Origin: Escherichia fergusonii ATCC 35469
Lineage (GTDB): Bacteria > Pseudomonadota > Gammaproteobacteria > Enterobacterales > Enterobacteriaceae
Direction of reading: 5' to 3'
Length of the DNA stretch: 64,000 nt
NCBI RefSeq assembly: GCF_000026225.1
Contig: NC_011740.1
Location: 3,348,001 to 3,412,000, forward strand
Within the stretch, counting starts at the first letter, position 1, and each line of letters starts with the position of its first letter. The notes under the pieces were generated by a model, which was not told where the DNA came from, ran no database searches, and saw nothing but the letters and a program-made list of their open reading frames with translations. Below are positions 48,561 through 57,523 of this stretch, piece after piece. Position numbers and translations under genes: made by a program.

Positions 48561-48629
48561 GGGAGGCGCAATGCCTCCCCTTTTTGCATTGTCCTGTAAT
48601 GACCTTAAGTATATTGCAGGACATTTTTT
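48561..48629 (+). terminator. Two tandem hairpins between nirD and nirC
   Basis: The first is GGGAGGC/GCCTCCC (48561-48579) followed by CTTTTT. The second is GTCCTGTAAT/ATTGCAGGAC (48591-48622) followed by ATTTTTTA. Both look like intrinsic terminators inside a functional operon. They may reduce nirC-cysG expression relative to nirBD or define mRNA 3' ends. Confidence 0.65.
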
Positions 48630-48676
48630 AAACTTTTTGTTTTATTTTTTGTTTTTATTTTTTAAAGGATAATCAA

Positions 48677-49483
48677 ATGTTTACAGACACTATTAATAAG
48701 TGTGCGGCTAACGCTGCGCGCATTGCACGCCTGTCGGCAAATAACCCGCTCGGCTTCTGGGTAAGCTCCGCGATGGCGGGCGCGTATGTGGGGCTGGGAA
48801 TCATCCTGATTTTCACGCTCGGTAACCTGCTCGATCCATCTGTTCGTCCTCTGGTGATGGGCGCGACCTTTGGTATCGCCTTAACGCTGGTGATTATCGC
48901 CGGTTCTGAACTGTTCACTGGACACACCATGTTCCTCACCTTTGGGGTGAAAGCGGGCACTATCAGCCACGGGCAAATGTGGGCAATCCTGCCGCAAACC
49001 TGGCTGGGTAACCTGGTCGGTTCCGTCTTCGTTGCCATGCTTTATAGCTGGGGCGGTGGTAGCCTTTTGCCAGTAGATACCAGTATTGTTCACTCCGTCG
49101 CGCTGGCAAAAACCACTGCACCGGCAATGGTACTGTTCTTCAAAGGTGCATTGTGTAACTGGCTGGTTTGCCTGGCAATCTGGATGGCGCTGCGCACTGA
49201 AGGGGCGGCGAAATTTATCGCTATCTGGTGGTGTCTGCTGGCATTTATCGCGTCCGGTTACGAGCACTCCATCGCTAACATGACGCTGTTCGCGCTCTCA
49301 TGGTTCGGCAACCACAGCGAAGCCTACACGCTGGCGGGTATTGGTCATAACCTGCTGTGGGTGACGCTGGGTAATACTTTATCGGGTGCCGTATTCATGG
49401 GATTGGGTTATTGGTATGCTACGCCGAAAGCTAATCGTCCGGTTGCGGACAAATTTAATCAAACTGAAACGGCTGCCGGTTAA
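48677..49483 (+). CDS. nirC: Nitrite channel/transporter NirC
   Basis: NirC is a formate/nitrite transporter-family pentameric channel of the inner membrane that imports nitrite for NirBD. The 268 residues show six membrane segments and the family motifs GAYVGLGIILIFTLG and AGSELFTGHTMFL. A second half motif SGYEHSIANMTLF is also present. It lies 18 bp before cysG. Confidence 0.97.
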   Translation: MFTDTINKCAANAARIARLSANNPLGFWVSSAMAGAYVGLGIILIFTLGNLLDPSVRPLVMGATFGIALTLVIIAGSELFTGHTMFLTFGVKAGTISHGQMWAILPQTWLGNLVGSVFVAMLYSWGGGSLLPVDTSIVHSVALAKTTAPAMVLFFKGALCNWLVCLAIWMALRTEGAAKFIAIWWCLLAFIASGYEHSIANMTLFALSWFGNHSEAYTLAGIGHNLLWVTLGNTLSGAVFMGLGYWYATPKANRPVADKFNQTETAAG

Positions 49484-49501
49484 TTATTAAGGGGTTTTTA
49501 C

Positions 49502-50875
49502 GTGGATCATTTGCCTATATTTTGCCAATTACGCGACCGCGACTGTTTGATTGTCGGCGGTGGTGATGTCGCGGAACGCAAAGCAAGGTTGCTGTTAGAC
49601 GCAGGTGCTCGCTTAACGGTGAATGCATTAGCGTTTATTCCACAGTTCACCGCATGGGCAGATGCAGGCATGTTAACCCTCGTCGAAGGGCCATTTGATG
49701 AAAGCCTTCTCGACACCTGCTGGCTGGCAATTGCGGCGACGGATGATGACGCGCTTAATCAGCGCGTCAGCGAAGCCGCCGAATCTCGTCGTATCTTCTG
49801 TAACGTGGTCGATGCGCCGAAAGCCGCCAGCTTCATTATGCCGTCGATTATCGACCGCTCACCGCTCATGGTAGCTGTCTCCTCTGGCGGTACCTCTCCG
49901 GTCCTGGCGCGACTGTTACGCGAAAAACTTGAATCACTGCTGCCGCTGCATCTCGGCCAGGTGGCAAAATATGCGGGGCAGTTACGCGGTCGGGTCAAAC
50001 AACAATTCGCCACGATGGGTGAACGTCGCCGTTTCTGGGAAAAACTGTTCGTTAATGATCGCCTGGCGCAGTCGCTGGCGAACAACGATCAGAAAGCCAT
50101 TACCGAAACGACCGAACAGTTAATCAATGAACCGCTCGATCATCGCGGTGAAGTGGTGCTGGTTGGCGCAGGTCCGGGCGATGCCGGTCTGCTGACGCTG
50201 AAAGGTCTGCAACAAATTCAGCAGGCAGATGTGGTGGTCTACGACCGTCTGGTTTCAGACGATATTATGAATCTGGTACGGCGCGATGCGGATCGTGTCT
50301 TCGTCGGTAAACGCGCGGGATATCACTGCGTACCGCAGGAAGAGATTAACCAGATCCTGCTGCGGGAAGCGCAAAAAGGTAAACGCGTGGTGCGTCTGAA
50401 AGGCGGCGATCCGTTTATTTTTGGCCGTGGTGGCGAAGAGCTGGAAACACTGTGCAATGCGGATATTCCGTTCTCAGTAGTTCCGGGTATTACCGCAGCG
50501 TCTGGTTGCTCTGCCTATTCGGGCATTCCCCTCACGCATCGCGATTATGCCCAGAGCGTGCGCTTAATTACCGGACACTTAAAAACCGGTGGCGAGCTGG
50601 ACTGGGAAAATCTGGCGGCAGAAAAGCAGACATTGGTGTTCTATATGGGGTTGAATCAGGCCTCGACTATTCAGCAAAAACTGATTGAACACGGTATGCC
50701 TGGCGAAATGCCGGTGGCGATTGTCGAAAACGGTACGGCAGTAACGCAACGCGTGATTGACGGTACGCTCACGCAACTGGGCGAGCTGGCGCAGCAAATG
50801 AACAGCCCCTCATTAATTATTATTGGTCGGGTCGTTGGCCTGCGCGATAAATTGAACTGGTTCTCTAACCATTAA
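49502..50875 (+). CDS. cysG: Siroheme synthase (trifunctional) CysG
   Basis: CysG makes siroheme from uroporphyrinogen III, supplying the cofactor for NirB and sulfite reductase. The 457 residues contain the N-terminal dehydrogenase/ferrochelatase module (about 1-200; NAD loop VGGGDVAERK, Asp104, Ser128) and the C-terminal SAM uroporphyrinogen methyltransferase (about 216-457; VLVGAGPGDAGLLTLKG, RLKGGDPFIFGRGGEE). Translation starts at GTG. Its place at the end of the nir operon couples cofactor to demand. Confidence 0.98.
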   Translation: MDHLPIFCQLRDRDCLIVGGGDVAERKARLLLDAGARLTVNALAFIPQFTAWADAGMLTLVEGPFDESLLDTCWLAIAATDDDALNQRVSEAAESRRIFCNVVDAPKAASFIMPSIIDRSPLMVAVSSGGTSPVLARLLREKLESLLPLHLGQVAKYAGQLRGRVKQQFATMGERRRFWEKLFVNDRLAQSLANNDQKAITETTEQLINEPLDHRGEVVLVGAGPGDAGLLTLKGLQQIQQADVVVYDRLVSDDIMNLVRRDADRVFVGKRAGYHCVPQEEINQILLREAQKGKRVVRLKGGDPFIFGRGGEELETLCNADIPFSVVPGITAASGCSAYSGIPLTHRDYAQSVRLITGHLKTGGELDWENLAAEKQTLVFYMGLNQASTIQQKLIEHGMPGEMPVAIVENGTAVTQRVIDGTLTQLGELAQQMNSPSLIIIGRVVGLRDKLNWFSNH

Positions 50876-50884
50876 TTTAACCAG

Positions 50885-50910
50885 GGCCAGAGAATTCTGG
50901 CCTTTTCGTT
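50885..50910 (+). terminator. Rho-independent terminator after cysG
   Basis: GGCCAGA and TCTGGCC form a 7-bp stem around GAAT, followed by TTTTCGTTT. It closes the nirBDC-cysG operon 9 bp after the stop. Confidence 0.8.
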
Positions 50911-51124
50911 TACAACTTTCTTTATACATTCAGCAAATAAAAAACAACTAATTAACAAACATCATTTGTTTTTGACCCGCTATATTTATCGTTACAGCGA
51001 CTTACAAAATTAAGTCATTCAGTAACTGGCGCCAATTAAATAATCCTGTATCGTTCTTAATGAGCAGTCTGTTATATTCATATAATCAATGAATATTAAT
51101 CTATATAATACATAGGGAATGTTA

Positions 51125-51292
51125 ATGAACAATTTTATTAAAGTTACACTGGTAGGTGCAGTACTGGCTACGTTAACTGCATGTACTGGTCATATTGAAA
51201 ACCGTGATAAGAACTGCTCTTACGACTACCTGCTACATCCGGCAATTTCTATTTCTAAAATCATTGGCGGTTGCGGTCCTACTGCACAGTAA
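51125..51292 (+). CDS. yhfL: YhfL, small lipoprotein
   Basis: A 55-residue protein starts MNNFIKVTLVGAVLATLTAC. The lipobox LTAC puts the lipid-modified cysteine at residue 20, leaving a 36-residue mature lipoprotein with two further cysteines (31 and 50) that could form a disulfide. AGGGAA precedes the ATG. The 249-bp AT-rich gap upstream (50876-51124) must hold its promoter. Function is unknown. In K-12 the frl operon follows; here a terminator and yhfS do. Confidence 0.85.
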   Translation: MNNFIKVTLVGAVLATLTACTGHIENRDKNCSYDYLLHPAISISKIIGGCGPTAQ

Positions 51293-51333
51293 TTCATTGA
51301 CAGAAATAGGTTAATGTCGATTTAATTGCCTGA

Positions 51334-51365
51334 CGCCCTCGGGATTACCCGAGGGCGTATTTGTT
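51334..51365 (+). terminator. Rho-independent terminator after yhfL
   Basis: A 10-bp GC-rich stem (CGCCCTCGGG / CCCGAGGGCG) with an ATTA loop is followed by TATTTGTTT. It separates yhfL from the convergent yhfS within only 106 bp. Confidence 0.85.
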
Positions 51366-51398
51366 TCTGAGTTCTTTTCGAAAACATCGTTCTCAAGA

Positions 51399-52484
51399 TT
51401 AAATACTGGCAATACTCTCACGCAAAATCCGCAATACCGTCTCTTCACCGCTGCGATTCGGATTAATGCGAATCGCGCAATGTTCGAGTTGTGGATTCGC
51501 CTGCCGAAACGTCCCGGAAAGTCGATAAAAAAGTGGCGGGATTTCATATTTCGACTCTGCGCCGACCGGGTAAGGCAACGCGCCGCGCTTTTGCGCCTCT
51601 TCAAGCACTCTGGCGGCAATCGGCTGATGAAACTCCACAATCAACACCTTCGACTGCGCATTAGCAATAACGGCGCTTTTAACTTCCGCCACCGCTCCAC
51701 CGTTAAGTAAAGCCAGCAACCGTTCAGACACCCCCGCCTGCACCGCGTGCATCACTGGCGCAAACACCAGACCTCGCAATACTTCCAACGCCTGCGCGCC
51801 CTGAATCTGGCTGCCGCCAGAGTAAAGCGTAGCGCGAATACGGTTGATAACATCGGCATCGCCTACCACCGCGCCAACACCCTCTGGCCCAAACAGCTTG
51901 AAGCAGGAAAATGTCGAGACATTTGCCCCGCATTCGCAGCCAATTCGCGCCACCTTCATCACCGCATAGTTGTCATCGGTTAAGGCTGGAACACCTGCAG
52001 CGCGCAGCGTTGCCAGCACATCTGCCAGTACATAGCTGTCCTGCGGCTGCTGGCGCGTATGCTGCACCAGCGCGGCATCTGGTTGTTGCTCTTCAATGGC
52101 CTGTTTAAGCGCCGACAGGTTGTTGAAATCAGCAGTAATAAGCGTCAGCCCCATCTGCTCAATAATGACCTGAGTCGTCGGGTAAACAGGCGCGTCATGC
52201 ACCAGAAGACGCTGCCCCGGTTTGAGCAAAGCTGCCAGCGCCGCACGAATCGCTCCAGTACCCGCCCCCTGCACCAGCGCAGCCGCTTGCGCATGAAACG
52301 CATCAGCCAGCACCTGCTCCACCCGTTGGGTAATACGCGGTTGATTCAGCCCTGGGGTTAACCCCAAATCACCGCTGGTAAGAAACTCGCTGCCGGGAAA
52401 ATGACGGCAAATCGTATCCACCAACGCAAACTGCTTTTGCTGCGCTTCAATAAGCGTCAGGCTTTGCAAAGGAAACGTCTTCAT
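51399..52484 (-). CDS. yhfS: YhfS, PLP-dependent aminotransferase-fold enzyme
   Basis: YhfS is a 361-residue fold type I PLP protein of the YhfS/SelA-like group. The predicted PLP lysine is Lys196 in STFSCFKLFGPEGVGAV. An acidic PLP-pyridine contact lies at Asp170/Asp171 in PALTDDNYAVMKVARIG. A glycine-rich phosphate-cup segment VQGAGTGAIRAAL lies at about 71-83. It could be a lyase or transaminase; the substrate is unknown. It is the last gene of the yhf operon, 11 bp after yhfT. Confidence 0.85.
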   Translation of the reverse strand: MKTFPLQSLTLIEAQQKQFALVDTICRHFPGSEFLTSGDLGLTPGLNQPRITQRVEQVLADAFHAQAAALVQGAGTGAIRAALAALLKPGQRLLVHDAPVYPTTQVIIEQMGLTLITADFNNLSALKQAIEEQQPDAALVQHTRQQPQDSYVLADVLATLRAAGVPALTDDNYAVMKVARIGCECGANVSTFSCFKLFGPEGVGAVVGDADVINRIRATLYSGGSQIQGAQALEVLRGLVFAPVMHAVQAGVSERLLALLNGGAVAEVKSAVIANAQSKVLIVEFHQPIAARVLEEAQKRGALPYPVGAESKYEIPPLFYRLSGTFRQANPQLEHCAIRINPNRSGEETVLRILRESIASI

Positions 52485-52495
52485 AGGTGCCTTCT

Positions 52496-53800
52496 TTAAG
52501 CCGGAACGAACAGACCAAGCCAGTAAAGAACATTCAGCAGGATGCCAGTGATCATTACTGCTACGACCGGTGCCGCCATTTTCTGTACCGGACGGCCCAG
52601 AGATTCGTTGAGGAAATAAATGGCAACCGCGATAGAGAATCCGGTATAACCCGCCATTTTAATTGCTGCGAAAATCGAACCGACCAGCAACGCCACTTCC
52701 ATCAGCATATTCATGGCGTTACGGATGTTATCCGACGCATTACGCACCGATGGGTAGCGTCCCAGCCATTTGCCGATCGAACGAAGTAACAGGACTTCCG
52801 CCGAAATAACCACTGCACCTAATACCGCTGCAATCATCGGATTCGGCGAGAGATAGCCCACCGCATAAACAAAGGTAAAGCCCGCAACTGCATACACACC
52901 TGTTGCTAACGCGGTGGTGGCAATCAACGGCACAAAACCCAGCCCGCGCATAAATTCCGCCAGCGCCGCCTGGTTGATCAGCGTTTGTGATTGTTCCGGC
53001 GTTACACCTGCGGAGTACGCTTTTTCCAGGGTGAAGATCGACACTTCACTACCAGCAAAAATCTTCATGCTGGCAACGGCGGCAATCAGCGCCCCTACGA
53101 TGGCGATATACGGTAAGTTTTTAATAATCCTGGACGTGCGTTCTTCAAACACCGACATACCGCTGGCATCGATATCATTTTCATCACGATGACGCAGGTC
53201 GTGAGTAATCGCGATCCCCAGCAGCATCACCATGCCAATAAAGATTTCGATGGATTCCGGGTTAAGATGCGGGAAAAAGCGTACCACCACCACACGGGTC
53301 ATCAACACTACCACGGCGGCGATCAGACTTTGCTTCCAGCCAAACTGGTAGAAAATCGCCACCAGAGGGAACAGTGCAAAAGCTGAAACCACCGGCGAGC
53401 TTAATTCTCCCAGGCTACCTAATACATCCACCGGCAGCGCGGTCAGCAGCTGGTTTACCGGCAGCAGGCAGGTGAGGATCAGTACGCCCCAGAGTGCACC
53501 AAGGCCAAACGCCATCAGGCTGTTTATCGCCAGGACACCGAGGATATCGGTAGGAAGAAAGAGTAACCATGCGTTGAGCAACCCGGTTTTCAGGGTAAAA
53601 GAGATCCCCACCGAGGCCACAAAACCAATGCTCAGACCAAAAGCGATACTCCCCGCCTCGCGACGGTTCATATAGCCTTCAATCAGTTGCGGCAGGATCG
53701 GGCGGATGCCGTCATGAAAAACAGCCGCCGAGCGATGCGCCAGAAGCGATGTCATACCCGTCAGGCACGCCACCACGATAATCTGAATATACAGATCCAT
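52496..53800 (-). CDS. yhfT: YhfT, predicted inner-membrane transport protein
   Basis: YhfT is a 434-residue polytopic protein with about ten to twelve predicted membrane segments and no signal sequence. The N-terminus MDLYIQIIVVACLTGMTSLLAHRSAAVFHDG resembles the entry helix of secondary or PTS EIIC-like permeases, but I see no named transport motif. The family is uncharacterised. It is coupled to yhfU by an 11-bp spacing. The pair could be a membrane component plus a soluble cytoplasmic partner. Confidence 0.82.
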   Translation of the reverse strand: MDLYIQIIVVACLTGMTSLLAHRSAAVFHDGIRPILPQLIEGYMNRREAGSIAFGLSIGFVASVGISFTLKTGLLNAWLLFLPTDILGVLAINSLMAFGLGALWGVLILTCLLPVNQLLTALPVDVLGSLGELSSPVVSAFALFPLVAIFYQFGWKQSLIAAVVVLMTRVVVVRFFPHLNPESIEIFIGMVMLLGIAITHDLRHRDENDIDASGMSVFEERTSRIIKNLPYIAIVGALIAAVASMKIFAGSEVSIFTLEKAYSAGVTPEQSQTLINQAALAEFMRGLGFVPLIATTALATGVYAVAGFTFVYAVGYLSPNPMIAAVLGAVVISAEVLLLRSIGKWLGRYPSVRNASDNIRNAMNMLMEVALLVGSIFAAIKMAGYTGFSIAVAIYFLNESLGRPVQKMAAPVVAVMITGILLNVLYWLGLFVPA

Positions 53801-53811
53801 AGTCGTGCCTT

Positions 53812-54165
53812 TTATTTCAGATGGTTAATCAGCATCGGAATCGCGTGTTCGACGTGCTCAACGGAAAGCCCAAACGCCACTTTCCCTTCGGCGATCATTT
53901 TGGCGATATGCTCGTCTTTCGCTTTAATGCCCGGCTTGGCAATGGTGCAACTTTTGTTATAGCCAATCACCGCGATGGCAATCGACAATGCCGCGCCCGC
54001 ACCGGTATTACACGCACCGATGTAATAATCCAGTTGCCCGGATTTCACTTTCATTGCCGCTTCCATGTCGTTATGAATGAAAACTTCAAAACAGCCAGGA
54101 GCCGTCGCTTCAATGGTTTTTTTAATCTGCTCACGCTGTAAGCCTGCAACGCCAATCTTTTTCAT
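53812..54165 (-). CDS. yhfU: YhfU, DUF2620 family protein
   Basis: YhfU is a 117-residue soluble alpha/beta protein from the ATG at 54163-54165, preceded by AAGGA; an upstream in-frame start inside php is rejected. It has a Rossmann-like MKKIGVAGLQREQI strand-turn-helix and a glycine-rich loop GACNTGAGAALSIAIAVIG (about 51-69). Function is unknown. Its size and its place next to the membrane protein YhfT recall EIIB-type PTS subunits, but I see no phosphorylatable cysteine in a P-loop of that type. Confidence 0.8.
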   Translation of the reverse strand: MKKIGVAGLQREQIKKTIEATAPGCFEVFIHNDMEAAMKVKSGQLDYYIGACNTGAGAALSIAIAVIGYNKSCTIAKPGIKAKDEHIAKMIAEGKVAFGLSVEHVEHAIPMLINHLK

Positions 54166-54175
54166 TAGTCTGTCC

Positions 54176-55054
54176 TTATTGGAAAAATTGAGAGGGATTT
54201 TCACGTAACATCACATCCACATCGGCCTGACTGAATCCTGACTGGCGCAATTGCGGAATAAAGGTGGTTAATAAAAAGTCATAGCCATAACCACCGTTGG
54301 CTTTTAAATGGGAGCGGCGCGTAATATCCATCGACAGCATGACGCGGTTCAGCAATCCACGGTCACGTAGCGTGCGGAGCATCGCAATGCGCTTTTCGTC
54401 AGGGTAGTAACTGTTCTTGCCGATGGTGTCGAACTGCACATACGCGCCCAGATCGATCATCTTCAAAATGTTGTTGAGGTTGTCTTTCAGATCGCAGTGC
54501 CCGACGGTGACACGCGAAAGATCAACTCCGTGGGCTTGCAGTAGCGCCAGTTGTTCCAGCCCCATAGTGCTAAAAGAGGTATGTGTGGAGATGGGGCATC
54601 CGGTCTGGTTATGTGCCAGCGCGGCGGCAATAAACACCTTTTCTTCCAGCGGCGTAATCTTTCCTTCGCTGGAGCCGATCTCCGCGATAATCCCGGCTTT
54701 CAATGCCGTGCCATCGATACCCTGCTCAATTTCATCGACCATCTCTTGCGCCAGTTCCTGCACGCTGCGGGTCGCCACATGTTCGGGGAAAAACGCGTCC
54801 TGGTAATAACCGGTACAGGCCACCACGTTGATCCCGGTTTCGCGCATTACATCGAGCATAAATTGCGCATTGCGCCCCATGTAGCGGTTGGTCATCTCAA
54901 TCACATTACGAACGCCCTGGGCCATCAGGTCGTTCATCTCCTGGCAAATGAACGCATACTGATCAAGGCGGCAGTCCACGTTGTTTTTAAAGCCGGAGAG
55001 ATCAATATGCAGATGCTCATGGGCCAGGGTGTAGCCCGTTGGATCAAAACTCAT
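54176..55054 (-). CDS. php: Phosphotriesterase homology protein Php (YhfV)
   Basis: Php is an amidohydrolase-superfamily protein of 292 residues. The binuclear metal site is complete: His12 and His14 (AHEHLH), bridging Glu125 (AEIGSSE) in place of the carbamylated lysine of true phosphotriesterases, His158, His186 and Asp243. It is not expected to hydrolyse organophosphates; related enzymes act on sugar lactones or phospho-lactones. It overlaps yhfW by 4 bp, so it is translated in coupling with it. Confidence 0.93.
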   Translation of the reverse strand: MSFDPTGYTLAHEHLHIDLSGFKNNVDCRLDQYAFICQEMNDLMAQGVRNVIEMTNRYMGRNAQFMLDVMRETGINVVACTGYYQDAFFPEHVATRSVQELAQEMVDEIEQGIDGTALKAGIIAEIGSSEGKITPLEEKVFIAAALAHNQTGCPISTHTSFSTMGLEQLALLQAHGVDLSRVTVGHCDLKDNLNNILKMIDLGAYVQFDTIGKNSYYPDEKRIAMLRTLRDRGLLNRVMLSMDITRRSHLKANGGYGYDFLLTTFIPQLRQSGFSQADVDVMLRENPSQFFQ

Positions 55055-56277
55055 AGGGTGTCTCCTGCAAACCGGAGGAAGGAAAGAAAAGAGCGACCAT
55101 TTTGTGGCGGTGGCGCACGGAAAAATTCACACACGGTAGCCCCCACATCAGAAAGCGTGGGGCGCACACCGAGCTGCGTGGCGACCAGCCCTTGCTGATA
55201 AACCAGCACCGGCACCACTTCGCGGGTATGGTGGCTGTGACCGATTGTCGGATCGTTACCGTGATCCGCCATCACGACCAGGTAATCATCTGGCTGCATC
55301 GCCTCAACAAGCCGGGCAAGGTTACGGTCAACGACCTGCAAACGTTCGGCATAACGTGCGACGTCTTCTGCGTGACCAGCGAGGTCGGTTTCCTGGATAT
55401 TGGTGCAAATAAACGCCGTCGGATGCGTGTTAAATTCGTCGAGGGTGACATCCATAATCCGCTGGCTATCCACCAGGTTTTGCCAGCTCACGCCATAAGG
55501 ATTGCTGACGATATCTGCCACCTTACCCACCAGCACCGTGGGCACGCCCACTTGATGCAGTTGGTGCGGCACCTGCACTTTTTCATCGACGCCATAGCCC
55601 ATATGTACGACCTGAAAGCCATTGTCATAAGCGCCAGAACGCGGCGCATTTATGCCAATAAAGCGCCCTTCTTTACTTTCAGCCGCATCGAGAATGCGCT
55701 GGCTGTCGGTTAACAGGCCGCCAAATGTAATGACCCGACCGACCTGGACCTGCTCACGCACGATACGACCAATTTTGATTGCGTCGTCAAAAGAGATCGC
55801 AGAGAGATTGGCGGTGATGTTATAGACCTGGCCTAAATCCGCCTCGAGGTTATCGCCAATCGCAACCGCCTGATTGACCCACAGAAATTGCAACTCTTCG
55901 CCACGGCGCTCAACCCACCAGCCAGCGGTGACTAATGCCTGTTCAACACGGTCAATCGCATCGTGAAAGGGCATACGCAGCGGCGGTAACGGGCGCGTGC
56001 CTAAAATTTCCTGATGCCCCATAAAGGTGTCGCCACCTTCATGTTGCAACTCTGCCACGCCCCAGGTTGCGGAGTCTGACGGCTGCATATCGCCAGGCGC
56101 ATAACCTAATGCGTTGATTAGCCCCATTTTCTCCAGCGTTGGTAGCTGCAAATGCGGCAACTGGCTCAGGATGTGACCACAGGTATTCGCCCCGGCATCC
56201 TGCGGACGCACCAACGTGACATCTTTCATTGCCCCTACGCCAAAGCTATCAATCACTAACACCACAAATCGCGCCAT
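55051..56277 (-). CDS. yhfW: YhfW, phosphopentomutase-like metalloenzyme
   Basis: The 408-residue protein belongs to the alkaline-phosphatase-type metalloenzyme superfamily and resembles DeoB. Metal-ligand motifs are VVLVIDSFGVGAM (Asp9 or Asp-Ser nucleophile region), NIQETDLAGHAEDV, VVMADHGNDPTIGHSHHTRE and the cap-domain block GGDTFMGHQEILGT. All ligands of DeoB appear conserved, so a phosphate-transfer mutase or phosphatase activity is likely; the sugar is unknown. It overlaps yhfX by one base and php by four. Confidence 0.87.
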   Translation of the reverse strand: MARFVVLVIDSFGVGAMKDVTLVRPQDAGANTCGHILSQLPHLQLPTLEKMGLINALGYAPGDMQPSDSATWGVAELQHEGGDTFMGHQEILGTRPLPPLRMPFHDAIDRVEQALVTAGWWVERRGEELQFLWVNQAVAIGDNLEADLGQVYNITANLSAISFDDAIKIGRIVREQVQVGRVITFGGLLTDSQRILDAAESKEGRFIGINAPRSGAYDNGFQVVHMGYGVDEKVQVPHQLHQVGVPTVLVGKVADIVSNPYGVSWQNLVDSQRIMDVTLDEFNTHPTAFICTNIQETDLAGHAEDVARYAERLQVVDRNLARLVEAMQPDDYLVVMADHGNDPTIGHSHHTREVVPVLVYQQGLVATQLGVRPTLSDVGATVCEFFRAPPPQNGRSFLSFLRFAGDTL

Positions 56278-57440
56278 TACGCCTCCAGAGAGCTTCCAAG
56301 ACTGTCATAACGACCAACGATTTCCGGTTCGCCACGGTGAATACCGGACACCAGCACCACATCGCTACGAGTGACAAAAATCTGCGTGCGAAAACAGAGC
56401 ACCACTGCACTGCTCACCGGATACTCGCCTGCCAGCGGCAGGGTGTAGTCGATACTGCTGTCATCCACAGTTTTGATATTGGTTTCAGTAATCTTTTGAT
56501 TTTCTGGCGTAAACACCAGCGCATGTTGCGCGTGACCACGACGGTAATAACCGCCGCCGTAGCAGTAGCTGTCGCCACGGAAGTGATGGGAAATTTCGCT
56601 CAGCCAAAGCATGGCGATACGTTCGGGTTGGTCGCCCTGCTGGTTTGCCGGAATCGTCCCCGTCAGTGCATGGCCGGGTTCGGCATGAGTCACACCGTAT
56701 TCCGCCAGTAATGGCAGCGAAGTGCAGCTGGTCGCTGAAGGCGCGTTTAATTGCTCAAGTACAACTCCAGACTTCAGAAGTTGGTTACGAGCATTGACCA
56801 GCGTCTGGAGGTTCGGTGTTGGCAAAACTTTCCCGGCAGCCTCATCCCATAGCAGGCAAGGGAAATGGGTTAATCCGGCTAAATGTAACCCCGGTAGTTT
56901 CTGGATTTCAGCAACCACCTCATGCAGCGAATGCTGTGCAAAACCGCTCTCCTGCCCCGGATAAAGAAAATCATCGTCGCTATAAACTTTGAGCAGCACA
57001 GGCTGGACCCGCCCGGCCGTCACCGCTGCCGCAGAAACTTCCCGCGCTTTGTCGAGTGTAAACACGGTGATGACGTCGGTGCCCTGTTCAACGGCGTCAG
57101 CAACCTGATGACAAGGGATTTGTACCAGATGCCCCTGATGCGCCACCGGTAAACCTGTGCGGCGCATGATTCGTGCCTCTTTGTAATCCACCGCCACAAT
57201 GCCGCTGTAGCCCAGCGCCAGCAGTTTTTCTGCCAGCCACGGATTACGACCGAACTGTTTGGTCATCAGATACAGTTCAATACCGTAAAGCCCTGCCGTC
57301 TCAATCAGCCGCTTACCGTTTTCCAGTACCTGATCGACGTCGATTACCCAACTGTCCGGGGCGATCTTGCCCTGTTGCCACAAACTGAGTGCGGCGGAAA
57401 TCAGTGCCGGGTTCTGGCGTTTCAATGCTTCTACAAACAT
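56277..57440 (-). CDS. yhfX: YhfX, alanine racemase-fold PLP enzyme
   Basis: YhfX is a 387-residue fold type III PLP enzyme. The N-terminal TIM barrel has the PLP lysine candidate Lys61 in LYLMTKQFGRNP, replacing the usual VVKANAYGHG. A glycine-rich PLP-phosphate site is likely further on. The C-terminal part is a beta domain. It may act as a racemase, decarboxylase or aldolase on an amino acid-like compound. It is the first gene of the catabolic part of the cluster, behind an operator-like inverted repeat. Confidence 0.83.
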   Translation of the reverse strand: MFVEALKRQNPALISAALSLWQQGKIAPDSWVIDVDQVLENGKRLIETAGLYGIELYLMTKQFGRNPWLAEKLLALGYSGIVAVDYKEARIMRRTGLPVAHQGHLVQIPCHQVADAVEQGTDVITVFTLDKAREVSAAAVTAGRVQPVLLKVYSDDDFLYPGQESGFAQHSLHEVVAEIQKLPGLHLAGLTHFPCLLWDEAAGKVLPTPNLQTLVNARNQLLKSGVVLEQLNAPSATSCTSLPLLAEYGVTHAEPGHALTGTIPANQQGDQPERIAMLWLSEISHHFRGDSYCYGGGYYRRGHAQHALVFTPENQKITETNIKTVDDSSIDYTLPLAGEYPVSSAVVLCFRTQIFVTRSDVVLVSGIHRGEPEIVGRYDSLGSSLEA

Positions 57441-57467
57441 CTTGTTGCCTCGTTTCTGTTCCTTGAA

Positions 57468-57495
57468 TTAAATATTCATTTTTTTGAATATTTAA
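57468..57495. promoter_or_regulatory. Operator-like inverted repeat upstream of yhfX
   Basis: TTAAATATTCA and TGAATATTTAA are perfect inverted arms separated by six T. The site lies 28-55 bp upstream of the yhfX start codon, in the 83-bp yhfX-yhfY gap. The same arms and 6-bp spacing recur upstream of yhfZ, so I read it as the binding site of the local regulator, most likely YhfZ. Confidence 0.65.
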
Positions 57496-57523
57496 GATAC
57501 GCGACGTGGATTTGCCGGGAGAT

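Noticed and set aside
54166..54204. Longer yhfU start within php
   Set aside because: The ATG at 54165 has an AAGGA ribosome-binding site and gives the family length of 117 residues.
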